From positions 992,001 through 1,056,000 of the forward strand of contig CAUJRU010000138.1 of the NCBI GenBank assembly GCA_963277665.1: DNA of 64,000 nucleotides, written 5' to 3'. Every line of letters starts with the position of its first letter. The stretch's first letter is position 1. Of the stretch, positions 49,981 to 61,699 are shown piece after piece. The notes beneath the pieces are model-generated. The model saw only the letters and a list, made by a program, of their open reading frames with translations. It was not told where the DNA came from and made no database searches. Origin of the DNA: Viscum album (Eukaryota > Streptophyta > Magnoliopsida > Santalales > Viscaceae). The translations under genes and the position numbers were made by a program.

Positions 49981-51252
49981 CGATAGGAGGTGCTGAGAGA
50001 GTTTCACACTTCTCCTTTGGCGGTACATCCTGTAGTGGCGAAGATGTACCAAGATCTCAGACGACAGCACTGGTGGCCTGGCATGAAGAAGGCTGTGGCA
50101 GAGTTCGTTTCACGGTGCCTCACCGGCCATTAGGTGAAGGCAGAGCATCAGGTACCAGCAGGCTTGGTATAGCCCTTGGAGGTCCCGGAGTGGAAGTGGG
50201 ACGGGATATCTATGGACTTCGTGACTGGACATCCACGCACTTCTAGAGGTCACGACACCATTTGGGTGATTGTTGACTGAATCACCAAGTCGGCATACTT
50301 CTTACCCATCCAAGAGCAGGGCTCGGTGGAGAGCTTGGGGCATCTCTACTTTCAGGAGATTGTACGGCTTCACAGTGTGCCATCGACTATCATCTCCGAT
50401 CGGGACACTCGCTTTACTTCCCGGCTTTGGAAGGGGTTGCAGGAGGCGTTTGGGACGCGGCTACATCTGAGCACCGCCTTTCACCCTCAGACGGATGGTC
50501 AGACGGAGTGGACCATTCAGACTCTCGAGGACATGTTCCGCGCATGTGTCCTCGACTTTGGTCGTAGCTTGGAGGACCACCTACCCTTGGTGGAGTTCGC
50601 GTACAACAACAACTACCACTCCACCATCGGGATGGCACCATATGAGGCATTGTACGGCAGAACTTGCATATCTCCTTTATGCTGGACAGACCCTGGGGAG
50701 TCAGCACTTGTGGGACCAGAGATGGTCCGGGCCACGACAGAGAAGGTCCAGGTCATCCAGGAGCGGACGAGGACAGCTCAGAGCCAGCAGAAGTCATATG
50801 CTGACAGGAGGCGGATGCCACTAGAGTTCGAGGATGGCGACCATGTCTTCTTGCGGGTCTCACCTCGACATGGTTTGCGGAGATTTGGCCAAGGCAGAAA
50901 GTTGTCTCCACGCTTCATCGGGCCTTTCTAGGTCCTCAGCAGGATTGGCGAGGTGACTTATCGCCTGGATCTACCACATCAGTTGCACCGAGTGCACGAC
51001 GTCTTCCACGTATCTCAGCTGAGGAGATACGTGCACGACCCGATGCACATCATTGACCATAGGGATCTAGACGTAGATGATGGGGTGACTTTTACGGAGG
51101 ACCCGGTGGAGATAGAGGATCGACAGGAGCGGGTCCTACGTGGGTGATCGATTCCTCTTGTACGCATCAGATGGAAGCACAGGAACCTCCATGAGAGCAC
51201 ATGGGTGCGGGAGGCTCAGATGCATGCTCAGTACCCACATTTGTTTCCCTAG
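49981..51252 (+). pseudogene. Element A integrase and chromodomain-like tail, broken
   Basis: Frame 1 from about 49990: the zinc-finger part reads LAVHPVVAKMYQDL and RCLTGH, where the second Cys of the CX2C pair is Gly. The catalytic core keeps all three acidic residues: Asp at 50215-50217, Asp at 50398-50400 and Glu at 50506-50508, a D-D-35-E spacing. Stops lie at 50131-50133, 50170-50172, 50278-50280, 50929-50931 and 51145-51147. The C-terminal part has LHRVHDVFHVSQLRRYVHDP. After the last stop a segment with WKHRNLHESTW and a final YPHLF matches the chromodomain tail of chromoviruses. The last codon is at 51250-51252. Confidence 0.93.
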
Positions 51253-51280
51253 TTTATGATGTATGTTTACGGGGACGTAA

Positions 51281-51299
51281 AGACCAGAGGTGGGAGTAA
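51281..51299 (+). other. Polypurine tract of element A
   Basis: AGACCAGAGGTGGGAGTAA directly precedes the 3' LTR start. Element B has the same tract in complement next to 42085. Confidence 0.75.
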
Positions 51300-54200
51300 T
51301 GTAAAGACCCGTAAATTTCAAGGATATTTTTTTCTTAATTTTCTTTGGAATTTTACAAGAGCGCAGTTTCTGACGGCACCTGATTCCCAGGCCCGGCGTG
51401 CCCGGAATCATTTTATGAATCTTGGCTCGGGTACGTTCAGTGAACGGATGAGCGGGTTTTTTCTAACTTTTGAACCGGTACCCGGAATCGAATTCTGAGG
51501 GCACCGATGAAATCGCAGCGCCGGTATTTGCTTAGAAACACCTCTTCTGGAGTTGCGTTTTCTCGGTGGTAGTTTTTAATTTTCGGGCTTAATGTTAAGA
51601 AATAAAATAATTTTACGACAACTTTATTTTATTTCACTTATGCCACTTGGAAGCCACTTGAAGCCACTTAAAAGTGGCTTAAACTGAGTTGAAACAGATA
51701 GGGTACTATCCAGAAATATCCTACCCTCTTGGTAGGATATTTGTGAGGTGGGGCCTGTATGAGCCCCGCCGTTTCTTTCCGCTAAGTAACACACCCGCGA
51801 AAACCCGTCATTATGAAAGTCAACTGATGCGTTTTCTTAAATTCTTAACGCACCATTTAATTGAGCGGTTTTATTTGTTAATTAAATGGGCAGTTTCTTT
51901 TGTTGAATTAATTCTACAAATTAATGGGTCGTTACTTACCTCTTTTTCGTTTGTTGGCGTAATAATAAAATTAGACCAACATGTCATTTGAAGGATTACA
52001 CCTTGGGAGGTTTGACAGACGTTCTTGTGCCTACACCTTCTTCACGAAGAACGCGAAGAACGCGAAGAACGCCGGCCTCCGACGAAGAACGCCGAACCTG
52101 CGGAAATCGACGATGCAACGCCGTGTGCCGCGACGCCGACGATTCCTCTCCCGCAACGTTCTTCGGAAACGCTCTTTAATCCGCAACACGAACCTTCGAT
52201 CATCCGTTGAGGTGAGGGTTTCAGATTTCCTTTGTGGTTTTTAATTCAAGAATGATTTAATTTTTTTAATTAAATATTTTGTTCTTGAACCTTGGAGTTC
52301 ATCGACGCGCCACCCTTCCGCGACGACACGACGATCCCCTCTTTCCGCGACAATCAATCTGCGAATAACCCTCGCGTGCGACTCGACGAGCTAGGGATTT
52401 TTTTGATTTGGATGTTTTATATTCCCGTGTTGTTTCCGTTCAAATTGAAGAACCCGATTCATAAAACAATTTTATTTCATTAAAATTGTTTTCGGATATG
52501 TATTCATGTGTTGAATAATTCTTCAGTTGTTTTTATCTAACACGGAGGGTGCGGGCCAAACAAACACGGCCCGACAAACCTCCGTTGTTCTTCGTTGTTG
52601 TGCGAATTTGGCGGGCGACGGAAAATCGTGACGCAAGGGTGTTTTGTTGATCCCGCAGTGATGAATGGAACCCGGGAGGAACAACGGCGCAGACAGGAAG
52701 GAAAACGGACCACCGGAGCGACTCTGGTGGACCGCGGAAGATTCCGGCGGCACCGGCGGCCGGAGGCGGCGGCGCCCCGGCGCGCCGCAGGACGAGACCG
52801 CCACGGCTGAAGCCGCGTCTGTTGCTCCAGCGTGGCCCCAACGCGGGGCCACGACATCTCCAGACCGCGGGGGCGGCACCCCGCGGCGCTCGGCCACTCG
52901 GCCGCTCGGCGGAACCGAGCCAGGCTGGTCCGACCGGCCGGGCCGCACCCTGGCTGGACTGGACCGGGTCGGGTCGACCCGGTTTGGCGGACGAAGAGGG
53001 GGGGGGGGGGGGGGGTCGGGCCGGGTTGGCCCGGGCCCGAACCCCCTGTTTTCGGACCGTTTTCGGTCAAATTCCCGTAACTTGAGCTACAGGCCTCCAA
53101 ATGACTCTCCGTCAGTGGAAACACGATCCTTGGATCGAGTCGTTCGTTTCAGTATATCACACTCAAGGTTTCAGAATACTTTGAGTTCGTCCGGGTTGGT
53201 TCGTACACGAAACCAACCGGGCCCTCGGAGCAGAAACACTCATATCTTGAGCTACGGACGTCCGATTGACGTGTCGTCAGCTTCGTTGAATTCCTCTTTG
53301 TGAGACGGATCTTTTGGCTCACTCCGCCTGAGGTTTGGACGCAGGTGGAGTACGATCGGGTTGGTTTTGCCTTAAAAACCAACCGGGCCCCTGGGACGAA
53401 AAAGCCAATAACTCTCAGACCGGGCGTCCGATTGACGCACCGTCTGCGACGTTGAGTTCATTTTGACGATACGAGACTTTTGGATACATCAACTTCGGAC
53501 TTTGTGTCAGTTGATGTATTACCCTCTCGGCTCGTGGAGCGGACCCTCCCGAACGAGCTTGCTGTGTGCGGGAACCCTAGAGCTGGCTGGAACTGCTACT
53601 TCGACAGCGACGACTGTGCGTAGATCCTCAGTGGACTACAGCGACGACTGTGCAGAGATCCTCAATGGACTGCGACAACGACTGTGCAGAGATCCTCAGT
53701 GGACTGCGACGACTACTGCACTCAGCGATCCTACGTGGATCAGTGCTATAGGTCCTATGTGGGCCCGATCCTGTGTGGGTCAGCGCTCAGCGATTCTGTG
53801 TGAGCCAGCGCCTACAGGTCCTATGTGGGCCCGATCCTGTGTGGGTCATTGCGGGGGTTAGTTACCTATCGATCCTTTGTGGGTCCGACGACTTAGATGG
53901 AGCAGTGATCATCTTTATTGTCATCCGAAGAAGTATACCTGTGTGAGCTGAATCTTCTGTTACTCTCCTTTGTGGATTGTGTTGAGCTATCCTGTGTGGA
54001 TTTACTGTTTACTCTCCTTTGTGGATTGTGTTGAGCTATCCAATGTGGATTATTGTTTACTCTCCTTTGTGGATTGTGTTGTGCTATCCTGTGTGGGTAT
54101 ACGTTTTTCTTTCCTGTGTGGACTGGGTTGTGCTTGGGCTCGGACGTTGGAGCCGAACGGGAATCGATGACATAGGTATATGTATGGGCATATACCTAAG

Positions 54201-54788
54201 TCGTGTCGGATGTTACTTCTTGATTATATCGTTTCTTTGTGGTTATCCTTTGTGGATTCTGGGATACCTTAGGGGGTCTCGAGGTCCCTAATGAGTATCT
54301 TATACTCACCCCTGCACGGGCTATGCCCGCACCTCGTTGTGTTGGTTGCCGACGACGGACAGCACTGATCGGGGTGGAGGCTTGCGGAGCAGGATGGTAC
54401 CTGGAGGTGGACCACTGGGCGGGGCGTACTCAGAGCAGACGGCTAGACAGAGGAGCTGTGGAGGATATCTGTACCCACCCTTCAGGTGGGACTTCCACAG
54501 GACGTCTCGACGCTGCGGCTTTTCTTTTCAGTTGTTGTTTTTCCCTTTCAGTTGTACTTTACAGTTGGGCTTGTATTTCCGGCCCCTTTCACTTTCAGCA
54601 CAGCTTGTTACAGTTTTTACTTAGTGTTTACTTTTCTGCTTGCTTACTCTGTGGTGCTTGTTTACTTTTCAAAGGCAATGCCTTCCCTTTTGTTGGGATT
54701 TACACCTTGGTGCTAGTCGCCATCCCCTGGCCTATGGAAGGCGGGCTTGGGGTAGTCACGGCATAGGCCCTGAGGACGGGTCGTGAAA
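51300..54788 (+). repeat. Element A 3' LTR (3489 bp)
   Basis: Starts TGTAAAGACCCGTAAATT and ends GGGTCGTGAAA, one base different from the 5' LTR end. It carries the same arrays and GC-rich segment, including a run of 18 G at 52998-53015. A stretch of about 35 bp in the GC-rich part of the 5' LTR (44400-44465) is replaced by a shorter sequence here, which explains most of the length difference. The palindrome is at 51434-51446. Confidence 0.93.
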
Positions 54789-56282
54789 GGTATCTCCAGA
54801 CGTGAGGGTGAACTCTACACCTTACAGAAAACACTAGGTCTGGGACAAGATTCATGAAAGGAATGATCCGTATCAAATTCTGATGTCATGGCAGCTAGTA
54901 ATGGACACAGATTGTCCCTTGAATCAATCCTAGATCCATTGGGTCACACTCCTTGACCGCATGCAGCTACTCTCTTCCACTTTCCTCCAACTCCCTGAGC
55001 CTGGCGGGGACTACAAAGGCGGGTGATTGTAACATGTCGAAAAGTACACCACTCCATTCTACTCTCCTAACTATGCTTCCACGTCTGCTACTCTGCAGAT
55101 TTAACTGTCCTTAACATTACTTCTCCTTGAAACATTTTACACACCCATGTCTCCGATACTGGTTCCAGTTTATAGCTTTCCCACTTCTAACCTTCACTGA
55201 ATGCATCCATTCTGTAAAAGAATTCTCAACCACAAAGGTTCCTTCTAGCACCCTAGCATAAGTAGGAATGCATAGAGAAAAGGTGCTGGTTCGAATGTTC
55301 GAGCCCTGAAGCACCGATCACATCGCATTCATCAAGTACCTCGAATTGTTTGGTACGCCCCAATGAATTCTCAGCTACCGACATGTCATCCTGCCGAAGC
55401 TGTATAAGCTCTAGAAAACTCTCAGCCACCTCCTCAAGCCAGTCCTCTGCTGCCCGTGAGTCAGGCTCACCTTGGAACATTAGGGTATCTAATGTTGGAA
55501 CATGTGTAAGGAAGTAAGTCTACATGTGTCACATACCAGTATCACCGATTGTAACTGCTGAACAACAGGTTGTGATGTATAGCTGGCTCACTACCTGAAG
55601 GCACTATCTCAGTAATCGGTCAACATACAGAAGCCTCATCACTATGCAGACCATAATAATGGTAATTCAATGGAAAACACTAGTAGACAAGTCCACCATC
55701 CAATATACTGATGTCTCAACAAGGCGGGAAAACTCTAGCAATAGCCTCCATCCAGTGCTCTGCTGTCTGGGAATCTGCCTCACCTTGTAACCTCGGAGGC
55801 CGCTACTGTTGGAAGTCGTGCAACACACTCTGCCAGCGTGCACAGATTGCTAGTATGGCTGGTGACATCTGCTGCCCAACAGGTGGTGGTGCTGCTGGTA
55901 CACCGACCAAGGGTGCCAACAGAGTAAAAAGGGCCCCGCACCGAAGCCTCATCGCTTAGTGAGCTGTCATCGAGTACTCTCTCGGAACCCCAACTGACTG
56001 TCTGTGTGCAGACATCCTAAACAGATGCAACACGATCAAAGATTTATACCTAGTGAGGTGACCTGGTTTGAGCTGACTTTAAAACTCTTGTAAAAACACA
56101 TGAAATCAGTGTTTTTTCATGCACAATGAAAGAAATTAGTTGTCAGGGTCCTGGTGTACGGATACATCGGCCACCGCAACAACACTAGATTTCCTGAACT
56201 GAGGACCACACTTTGTACCCTTAACACTATTTCTTCACAGAAAGGGAATATCAGAGTTATATGTTCTAAGGTTGAACCGGCT
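54789..56282 (-). pseudogene. Element B gag and start of protease, decayed
   Basis: Read on the minus strand from 56.0 kb: RVLDDSSLSDEASVRGP matches the gag start of element A (DDSPLSDEASVQGP). At 55.83-55.71 kb there is LQGEADSQTAEHWMEAIARVF, and at 55480-55400 a second similar block, FQGEPDSRAAEDWLEEV. Both match element A's single GETDPHAAEDWMEVV block, so the capsid start appears twice. After a long broken part, IQGTICVHY near 54.93 kb marks the protease start (element A: IRGTICVYS), and the remnant runs into element A at 54788. Stops and shifts are frequent. The plus-strand frame 55711-55959 is a shadow. Confidence 0.8.
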
Positions 56283-56294
56283 CCTATGATACCA
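56283..56294 (-). other. Primer binding site of element B
   Basis: Plus-strand CCTATGATACCA, complement TGGTATCATAGG, sits 3 bp inside the 5' LTR end. It is a variant of the initiator-Met site, like that of element A. Confidence 0.75.
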
Positions 56295-56297
56295 ATT

Positions 56298-59200
56298 TGT
56301 CACGACCCGTCCTCGGGGCCCATGTCGTGACTACCCCAAGCCCGCCTTCCATAGGCCAGGGGCTGTAGACTAGCACCAAAGGAGTAAATCCCGATAACTG
56401 GGATGGAATTTCCTTTATGAAATCAAACAAATCATCCCAGAGTACATGTGGAAGTAATACACTAAGAAAAAAACAAAATGATGAAAATTAAGTGGGCCAG
56501 AATACAAACCCAACTCAAAGTACAGCTATAACTGAACGAAAGTACAACATAAAAAGACAAATGGCTGGAATAATGGAAGAAACTCCTAGTTCATCCTCCT
56601 CGGATCCTACCTGAAGGGTAGGTACAGATAGTGCAGCTCCTGGATCATCCACCTAGATCCTTCCTGAAGGGTAGGTACAGATAGTGCAGCTCCTGGATCA
56701 TCCACCAAGGATCCTACCTGAAGGGTAGGTACAGATAGCCTCCCCAAAGCTCTCGCCAATCAACCTCCTCCTAGTGTCGTCTCATCGTGAAGTCCACCTC
56801 CGGATACTGACTCGTCATGAGGTCCACCTCTAGGTACCGTCCATACCTCAATCACTCAGCCTCGGTCAGTGCTGCCCGTCATCTGCAACCAACACATCGA
56901 GGTGCGGGCATAGCCCGTGCATGGGTGAGTATAAGATACTCATTAGGGACCTCGAGACCCTCAAGGTGTCACCAAATCCAACAATGATATCCAAAAAGAA
57001 GAGTATAAATAGATAACCCTTACATAGGTATAATCCCATACTTATACCTATGTTATCAAGTAACCAATCTCAATCATGAGGAAACACAAAGGTTAGGAAA
57101 TCAACGGATAACCACAACCTAGGTATATGCCTATACATATACCTAAGTTATCAAGTGACCCATCTCAATCATGAGGTAAACACAAAGGCCATAGACTCAG
57201 ATCAAACTAGGATTTTCATTATCGAAACTGTAACTGCTGAAGAGTCCCATCTCAGGAGAGTATAGTGATCCTGCCACGACTCCGAGGTACTGCTCACTAA
57301 CCTAAGACTGCTGACGTACTCCTCCTGTCGAGTACCGCGGGCAGCCACCCAAACACAGTAGTGCTTCCCGCCGGGGTCTTCCACCCAAACACAGTAGTGC
57401 ATCCCCCCTAATACCCTGTAGAGGTACTCTCCGGACGAGTACCACAGGTCTGCACCCAAACACTGTAGTGCTCCGTCCACTATGGGTCTGCACCCAAACA
57501 AAGTAGTGTTCCGTCCACTAGACTAGTCGACTCACTCCAAGTCGAGTAGGTCAAGCATTCGTCAGGTCTCAGCCGGCTACACGGTCTCTGTACTCCATTC
57601 GATCTTCTCTGGGAGGGTCCGCTTCACAAGCTACAAGTCGATACTCCAAGAATATCAAAGTCCCACGAATATGTATCTCAAAGTACGTCCTCGTCATAGG
57701 GGTCTCAACGCAATAGATGGCGCGTCAATCGGATTCACGGTCTGTGAGTTATTAGCCTTTTCGTCATAGGGGCTCTGTTAGTTTGGTGTGCGAACCCACC
57801 CGGCCGTAACACAACTTTACCCCGAACTCTCATAGGGTATACTCATAGGGACCATTTTTCAACGTGATCACCAACGCCGCTGACGGTTAGTCAAACACTC
57901 GTCCGATCTAAAAGTTATCAGCCTTTCCATTCCAGGGGCCCGATTGGATTTTGGGTTCAATCCAACCTAGCCACAATTCAACTGCGACCAAACCATAGGA
58001 GAAGTATACCAAAAGATCCATCTCCACAAGAGTAATCCAACAAAGTCGATGGCACGTCAATCGGACGTATGTAGCTCATGATATAAGTGTTTTCGCTCCA
58101 AGGGCCTGTTTGGTTTCGTGATCGAACCAACCCAGTCGTACCCATGGTTCTCTGAAACCCTGAGTGTAATATAACTAAACGCCTGTCTCGATCCACAGAT
58201 CGCATCGCAACTGATGGTGCATCGATTGGAGGTCCGTAGTCCATGTTATATGCCTTTGAATGAAACCTGCCGAAAATAGGGGGTTCGGGCCCGGTCGGAC
58301 CGGGCCCGAGACCCCCCTCGGTCTGCCCGAACCGGGTCGCCCCGACCCAGGTCTCGGTCAGGCCCAATAGGGCATGGCCCGTCTCGTCCCGACGACTGGT
58401 TGGCCTGCCGTGCTGGTGCGGCCCGCGTGGCTTGCTCGGCTGGCCGAGCTGAGCGAAACAGGGGGAGGCGCGGGCCCCCCCTGTTTGAAGCCCCCCCCCC
58501 CCCCCAATGGGGGCTGCTCCCTTGACCGCCAGGGGTTACGTCCCCGGTCTCCCCACTCGTCTCGCGCAGCTGAGGTACCCCCGTCTTTTGCCGCAGCAGA
58601 CCTTCATAGCGGCGCGCCGGGCGCCGCCGTGCCGGCGTGGCGCGCCGGCAGGCTCTTCCGTGGACCACCGGAGTTGCTCCGGTGATTCGTTTTCAATTCT
58701 GTCTGCGCCGGTGGTCCTCCCGGGAGTTGTATATTACTGCGAAGGGTTTCAAACGCCGTTGCGGCCCGCCACATCATCGCCCGTCGATCCGCACTTCGAC
58801 AACAAACTGCGGAGGGTATGGGCTTTGTTCGATAACTCGTTCCTTCCGCGTTAGGGGTTTTCAAAACAATAACAAACACAACCAATCCTGGATATTCACA
58901 CCGCAACTATTCCACATGAGAGAATGATCCACGGATCAACCGACAGAGATTGATCCGCGCTCGTCGTCCATTTCTCAAATGATAAAAAGGGAAAATCAAA
59001 TATAATTCCCCTACGTTTTCCCCTCAATCAAGTATTCCCAACCCGGAAACATATTCTTTCGCAGATCAACTTATTATTGAGTTGATCCACGTTCCATGTT
59101 TTAAAATAAAACAGCCATGGGAAAGGATATAATACTCAAATTTATTCCCTACCTTGCAAAGACGTCGCTCATCATCGAGCCGCAGAAAGAGGCAAGCATA

Positions 59201-60099
59201 GTGATGATTGGACGTCGCGGATGATGATGGTCATTGGCATCGCGGTACACGGCATCGCATCGTCGATCTCCAAGGAAGGCGTCTCTCACCGTACTCCTTC
59301 GTCGGAGGTCGGCATTCTTCATCGGCGACGGTGCGTTCTTTGCGTTATTCAAGGAGGAAAAACATTCTTCAGAATTTAGAGCTTTCCTCTCCAAATACTC
59401 TCGCACAATGAACTAACCTGTCACGGAATAAGACTTAGTCTTATTTAATCAACACACAAGCCAAAATTCATTTGAAATTCAAAATGAATCCATGAATTAG
59501 TTAATTGAGTAGGTTCAATTAATCAATTAGTGTAAGTTGGAAAGAGTTAAGAGAGGGGTTTTTCTTTTTGAGAGTTACAAAATTAAGAGGGGAAAAGTTA
59601 TGAACTTTAGGGGAAGGTGAGGGGTTGGGCTCGTGTGGGCCCCACCACACCTTCATCCTCTAAAAGGTAGTTAACTACAAGTGGGTCCCATACCCAACCC
59701 CTTTATTGGATATAACCACATAAGAGAGGGGAAGGTTGTTGTGACTCAACACTTAACCACATAGCAAGAAATAAAAAATAAAATTGTAAAAAAAATTATA
59801 TTTTTATTCCTCACCTTTTTTTAACAACTCCTCCCGAGTAAACGCAAATCTAGGAAGGGTCTTCTTAAGAAATTACCGGCACTGTGAGTTAATCGGTGCC
59901 CTCAGATTTCAATTCTGAGAACCGGTTCAAAAGTTAGAAAAACCCGCTCGTTCGTTCACTGAACGTACCGGAGCCTAACTTCAGAAATTTAATTCTGGGC
60001 AGACCAGGCCTCGGAATCAGGTGCCGTCAGAAACTGCGTTCTTGTAAAATCTCAAAGAAAATTAAGAAAAAATTCCTTTGAATTTTATGGGTCTTTACC
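56298..60099 (-). repeat. Element B 5' LTR (3802 bp)
   Basis: Plus-strand start TGTCACGACCCGTCC at 56298. On the right it ends GGGTCTTTACC at 60099 (expected TTTACA), then the target duplication. It carries the same hairpin and ACCCAAAC arrays, CpG-rich segment (58.26-58.70 kb, with a long C run near 58488-58505) and palindrome (59953-59965) as the 3' LTR. Confidence 0.9.
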
Positions 60100-60104
60100 C
60101 AAAT
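60100..60104. other. Target site duplication of element B, right copy (CAAAT)
   Basis: Exact match to 38252-38256. The sequence after it (GGTGCCCTTTTATAAAATAGG at about 60.14 kb) continues the interrupted LTR of element C. Confidence 0.85.
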
Positions 60105-61660
60105 GGCTTCGACGGTGTGAATTTGAGACAAGGGGAGGTGCCCTTTTATAAAATAGGTGGCGGCCACTTTATGAAAAGCATGAAATATTATTTTATAACA
60201 AAATAATTTTCAGTTTCTAATGGCACCAAAATGAACTATATAAAGGAAAATGTGGGTATGTTTTGAAAACCTCTCATTAAATAGGTTTTAGATAGGTTTG
60301 CTATTTCATATTAACCTTATATTTTAGATTTAACTCTTAGTTAAATAGTTTGACATTTTCCATGTCTCTTTGAATTTTTATATAATATGGTTAATAATCA
60401 TACTATAAACTACCAATCGAACCCCAACACATTCATTAATAATATATATATTACTATTAAGGTCCTTTGTCCCATCGTCAGATTTTGAGAAATATTATAT
60501 CAACCAATAATATAGTATTTGTTTTAAAAACTCAATTATGTCAATTTTGAAACATTATTAATTCGAAATAAATTCATATGTTCAATCCTAAAAAGTCATA
60601 TTAACCTGGAAAATTATTTTAATTCCTCAAAAGTATAAAATTACATTTATTTGGAAATTCTTAATATCAATCATTTTAATATTTCATGATTAAGGTAATT
60701 ACAGCGTCATCATTGTTTAATAAATAAAATTAATTATATAATGTATAATAATTATAAATAAAATATCATTATGTAAGAAATATTTTTATATTTTTAATGA
60801 ATATTTATAGTCTAATTTATATTATCTATTACCCTATATTAAAAAAAATTTAGTTATTTATATTTTAATTTAACTATTTTAACTCTTCTTTAAATAAAAT
60901 AATAATAAATGTCCTAACCTATTCCATGTTAACCTAAATGATCATATTTTATTACTAAGGTTGTTTTTGGTCGAATTATAGTTATCCAATTGAATAAAGA
61001 CATATATTAGGGTAATTATAATTTCATTTTTACCCTTAATTTCCATATTTAATTTTAACCATGGTAAATAAAAGTAAAAAGTTACTATTCCCCAAAAATT
61101 ATTTTCATCTTATGAAACCACATTTTACTTCTTGATATCAACTGTGTCTTTGGGTTTTTTGAAAATCAACTCATAGAAGTGGTCAAATTATGTTTTATAA
61201 AAACTTCAAATTCTCTTAGAAAGTGGGTAAAATATGTTAAATAGTCCGATAAAATTTTATATAACTAAACTTATTATAAATTGACCCCAATGAATTATTT
61301 TTAAAATATATATATATATTATGAATCTATTTTGAAATAAAATAAATTATAATAAAATAACTAATTATTTAATTAAAAATTCATTTTTAACTAACAACAT
61401 AGTATTGTTTTCACTATACATCAAAACATGAATGTTTTCAGAAAAATACAAAAAATTAACCCTAAGATAATTTTGATATTACGATCCAAAAATGAAGTCC
61501 ATTTTTAATGATAAAATTTATAAAATTTCAAAAATTGTGTATTACAATTTATAAGAGCTAGTTTGATTGGTCGCGGTGTGTTAGAATCTCAATATTGCGT
61601 ACAATGCAAGCTATTGAATTATTTAAAGGGAAACATACCATGGAAGCATGTTGTGTTACA
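60105..61660 (-). repeat. Element C LTR, right half
   Basis: Continues the LTR cut at 38256. Landmarks matched in gypsy element 3 are the CCCTTTTATA block followed by CACTTT..GAAA, then TATTATTTTATAA, an AAAGTTACTATTC block and an AATATTGCGTACAATGCAAGC block near 61.59 kb. The edge at 61660 is sharp: the minus strand starts TGTAACACAACATGC after a purine tract. Confidence 0.8.
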
Positions 61661-61671
61661 TTATTCCCTCC
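61661..61671 (-). other. Polypurine tract of element C
   Basis: Plus-strand TTATTCCCTCC, complement GGAGGGAATAA, lies directly upstream of the minus-strand LTR start TGTAACA. Confidence 0.7.
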
Positions 61672-61699
61672 TTCAAATAATTTCATCCTTAAAATTTCT

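Larger units (their letters stand above)
42915..54788 (+). mobile_element. Element A: near-full-length Ty3/gypsy chromovirus, nested in element B
   Basis: Complete order on the plus strand: 5' LTR (42915-46472), primer site (46476), gag, protease, RT, RNase H, integrase and chromodomain-like tail (46747-51252), polypurine tract, 3' LTR (51300-54788). The pol order with integrase after RNase H defines Ty3/gypsy. The C-terminal VRIRWKHRNLHESTW-type segment is typical of chromovirus chromodomains. The coding region has about a dozen stops and two frameshifts, so it is dead. It belongs to the same family as element B (similar proteins and LTR ends) but carries different LTR tandem arrays. Confidence 0.93.
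38257..60099 (-). mobile_element. Element B: Ty3/gypsy chromovirus, minus strand, internally deleted, hosts element A
   Basis: On the minus strand the order is 5' LTR (60099-56298), primer site (56294-56283), gag and protease remnants (56282-54789), then after the nested element A the rest of protease fused to integrase C-terminus (42914-42097), polypurine tract, and 3' LTR (42085-38257). A perfect CAAAT duplication flanks it. It is inserted in element C's LTR, because the sequence on both sides joins into one LTR. RT, RNase H and most of integrase are gone. LTR lengths are 3829 and 3802 bp. Confidence 0.9.

Noticed and set aside
52537..53303. 195- and 212-codon overlapping frames in the element A 3' LTR
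   Set aside because: Same reason: opposite strands of the same GC-rich LTR segment, no domain.
55711..55959. 82-codon plus-strand frame
   Set aside because: Shadow of the minus-strand gag remnant of element B, which explains the sequence.
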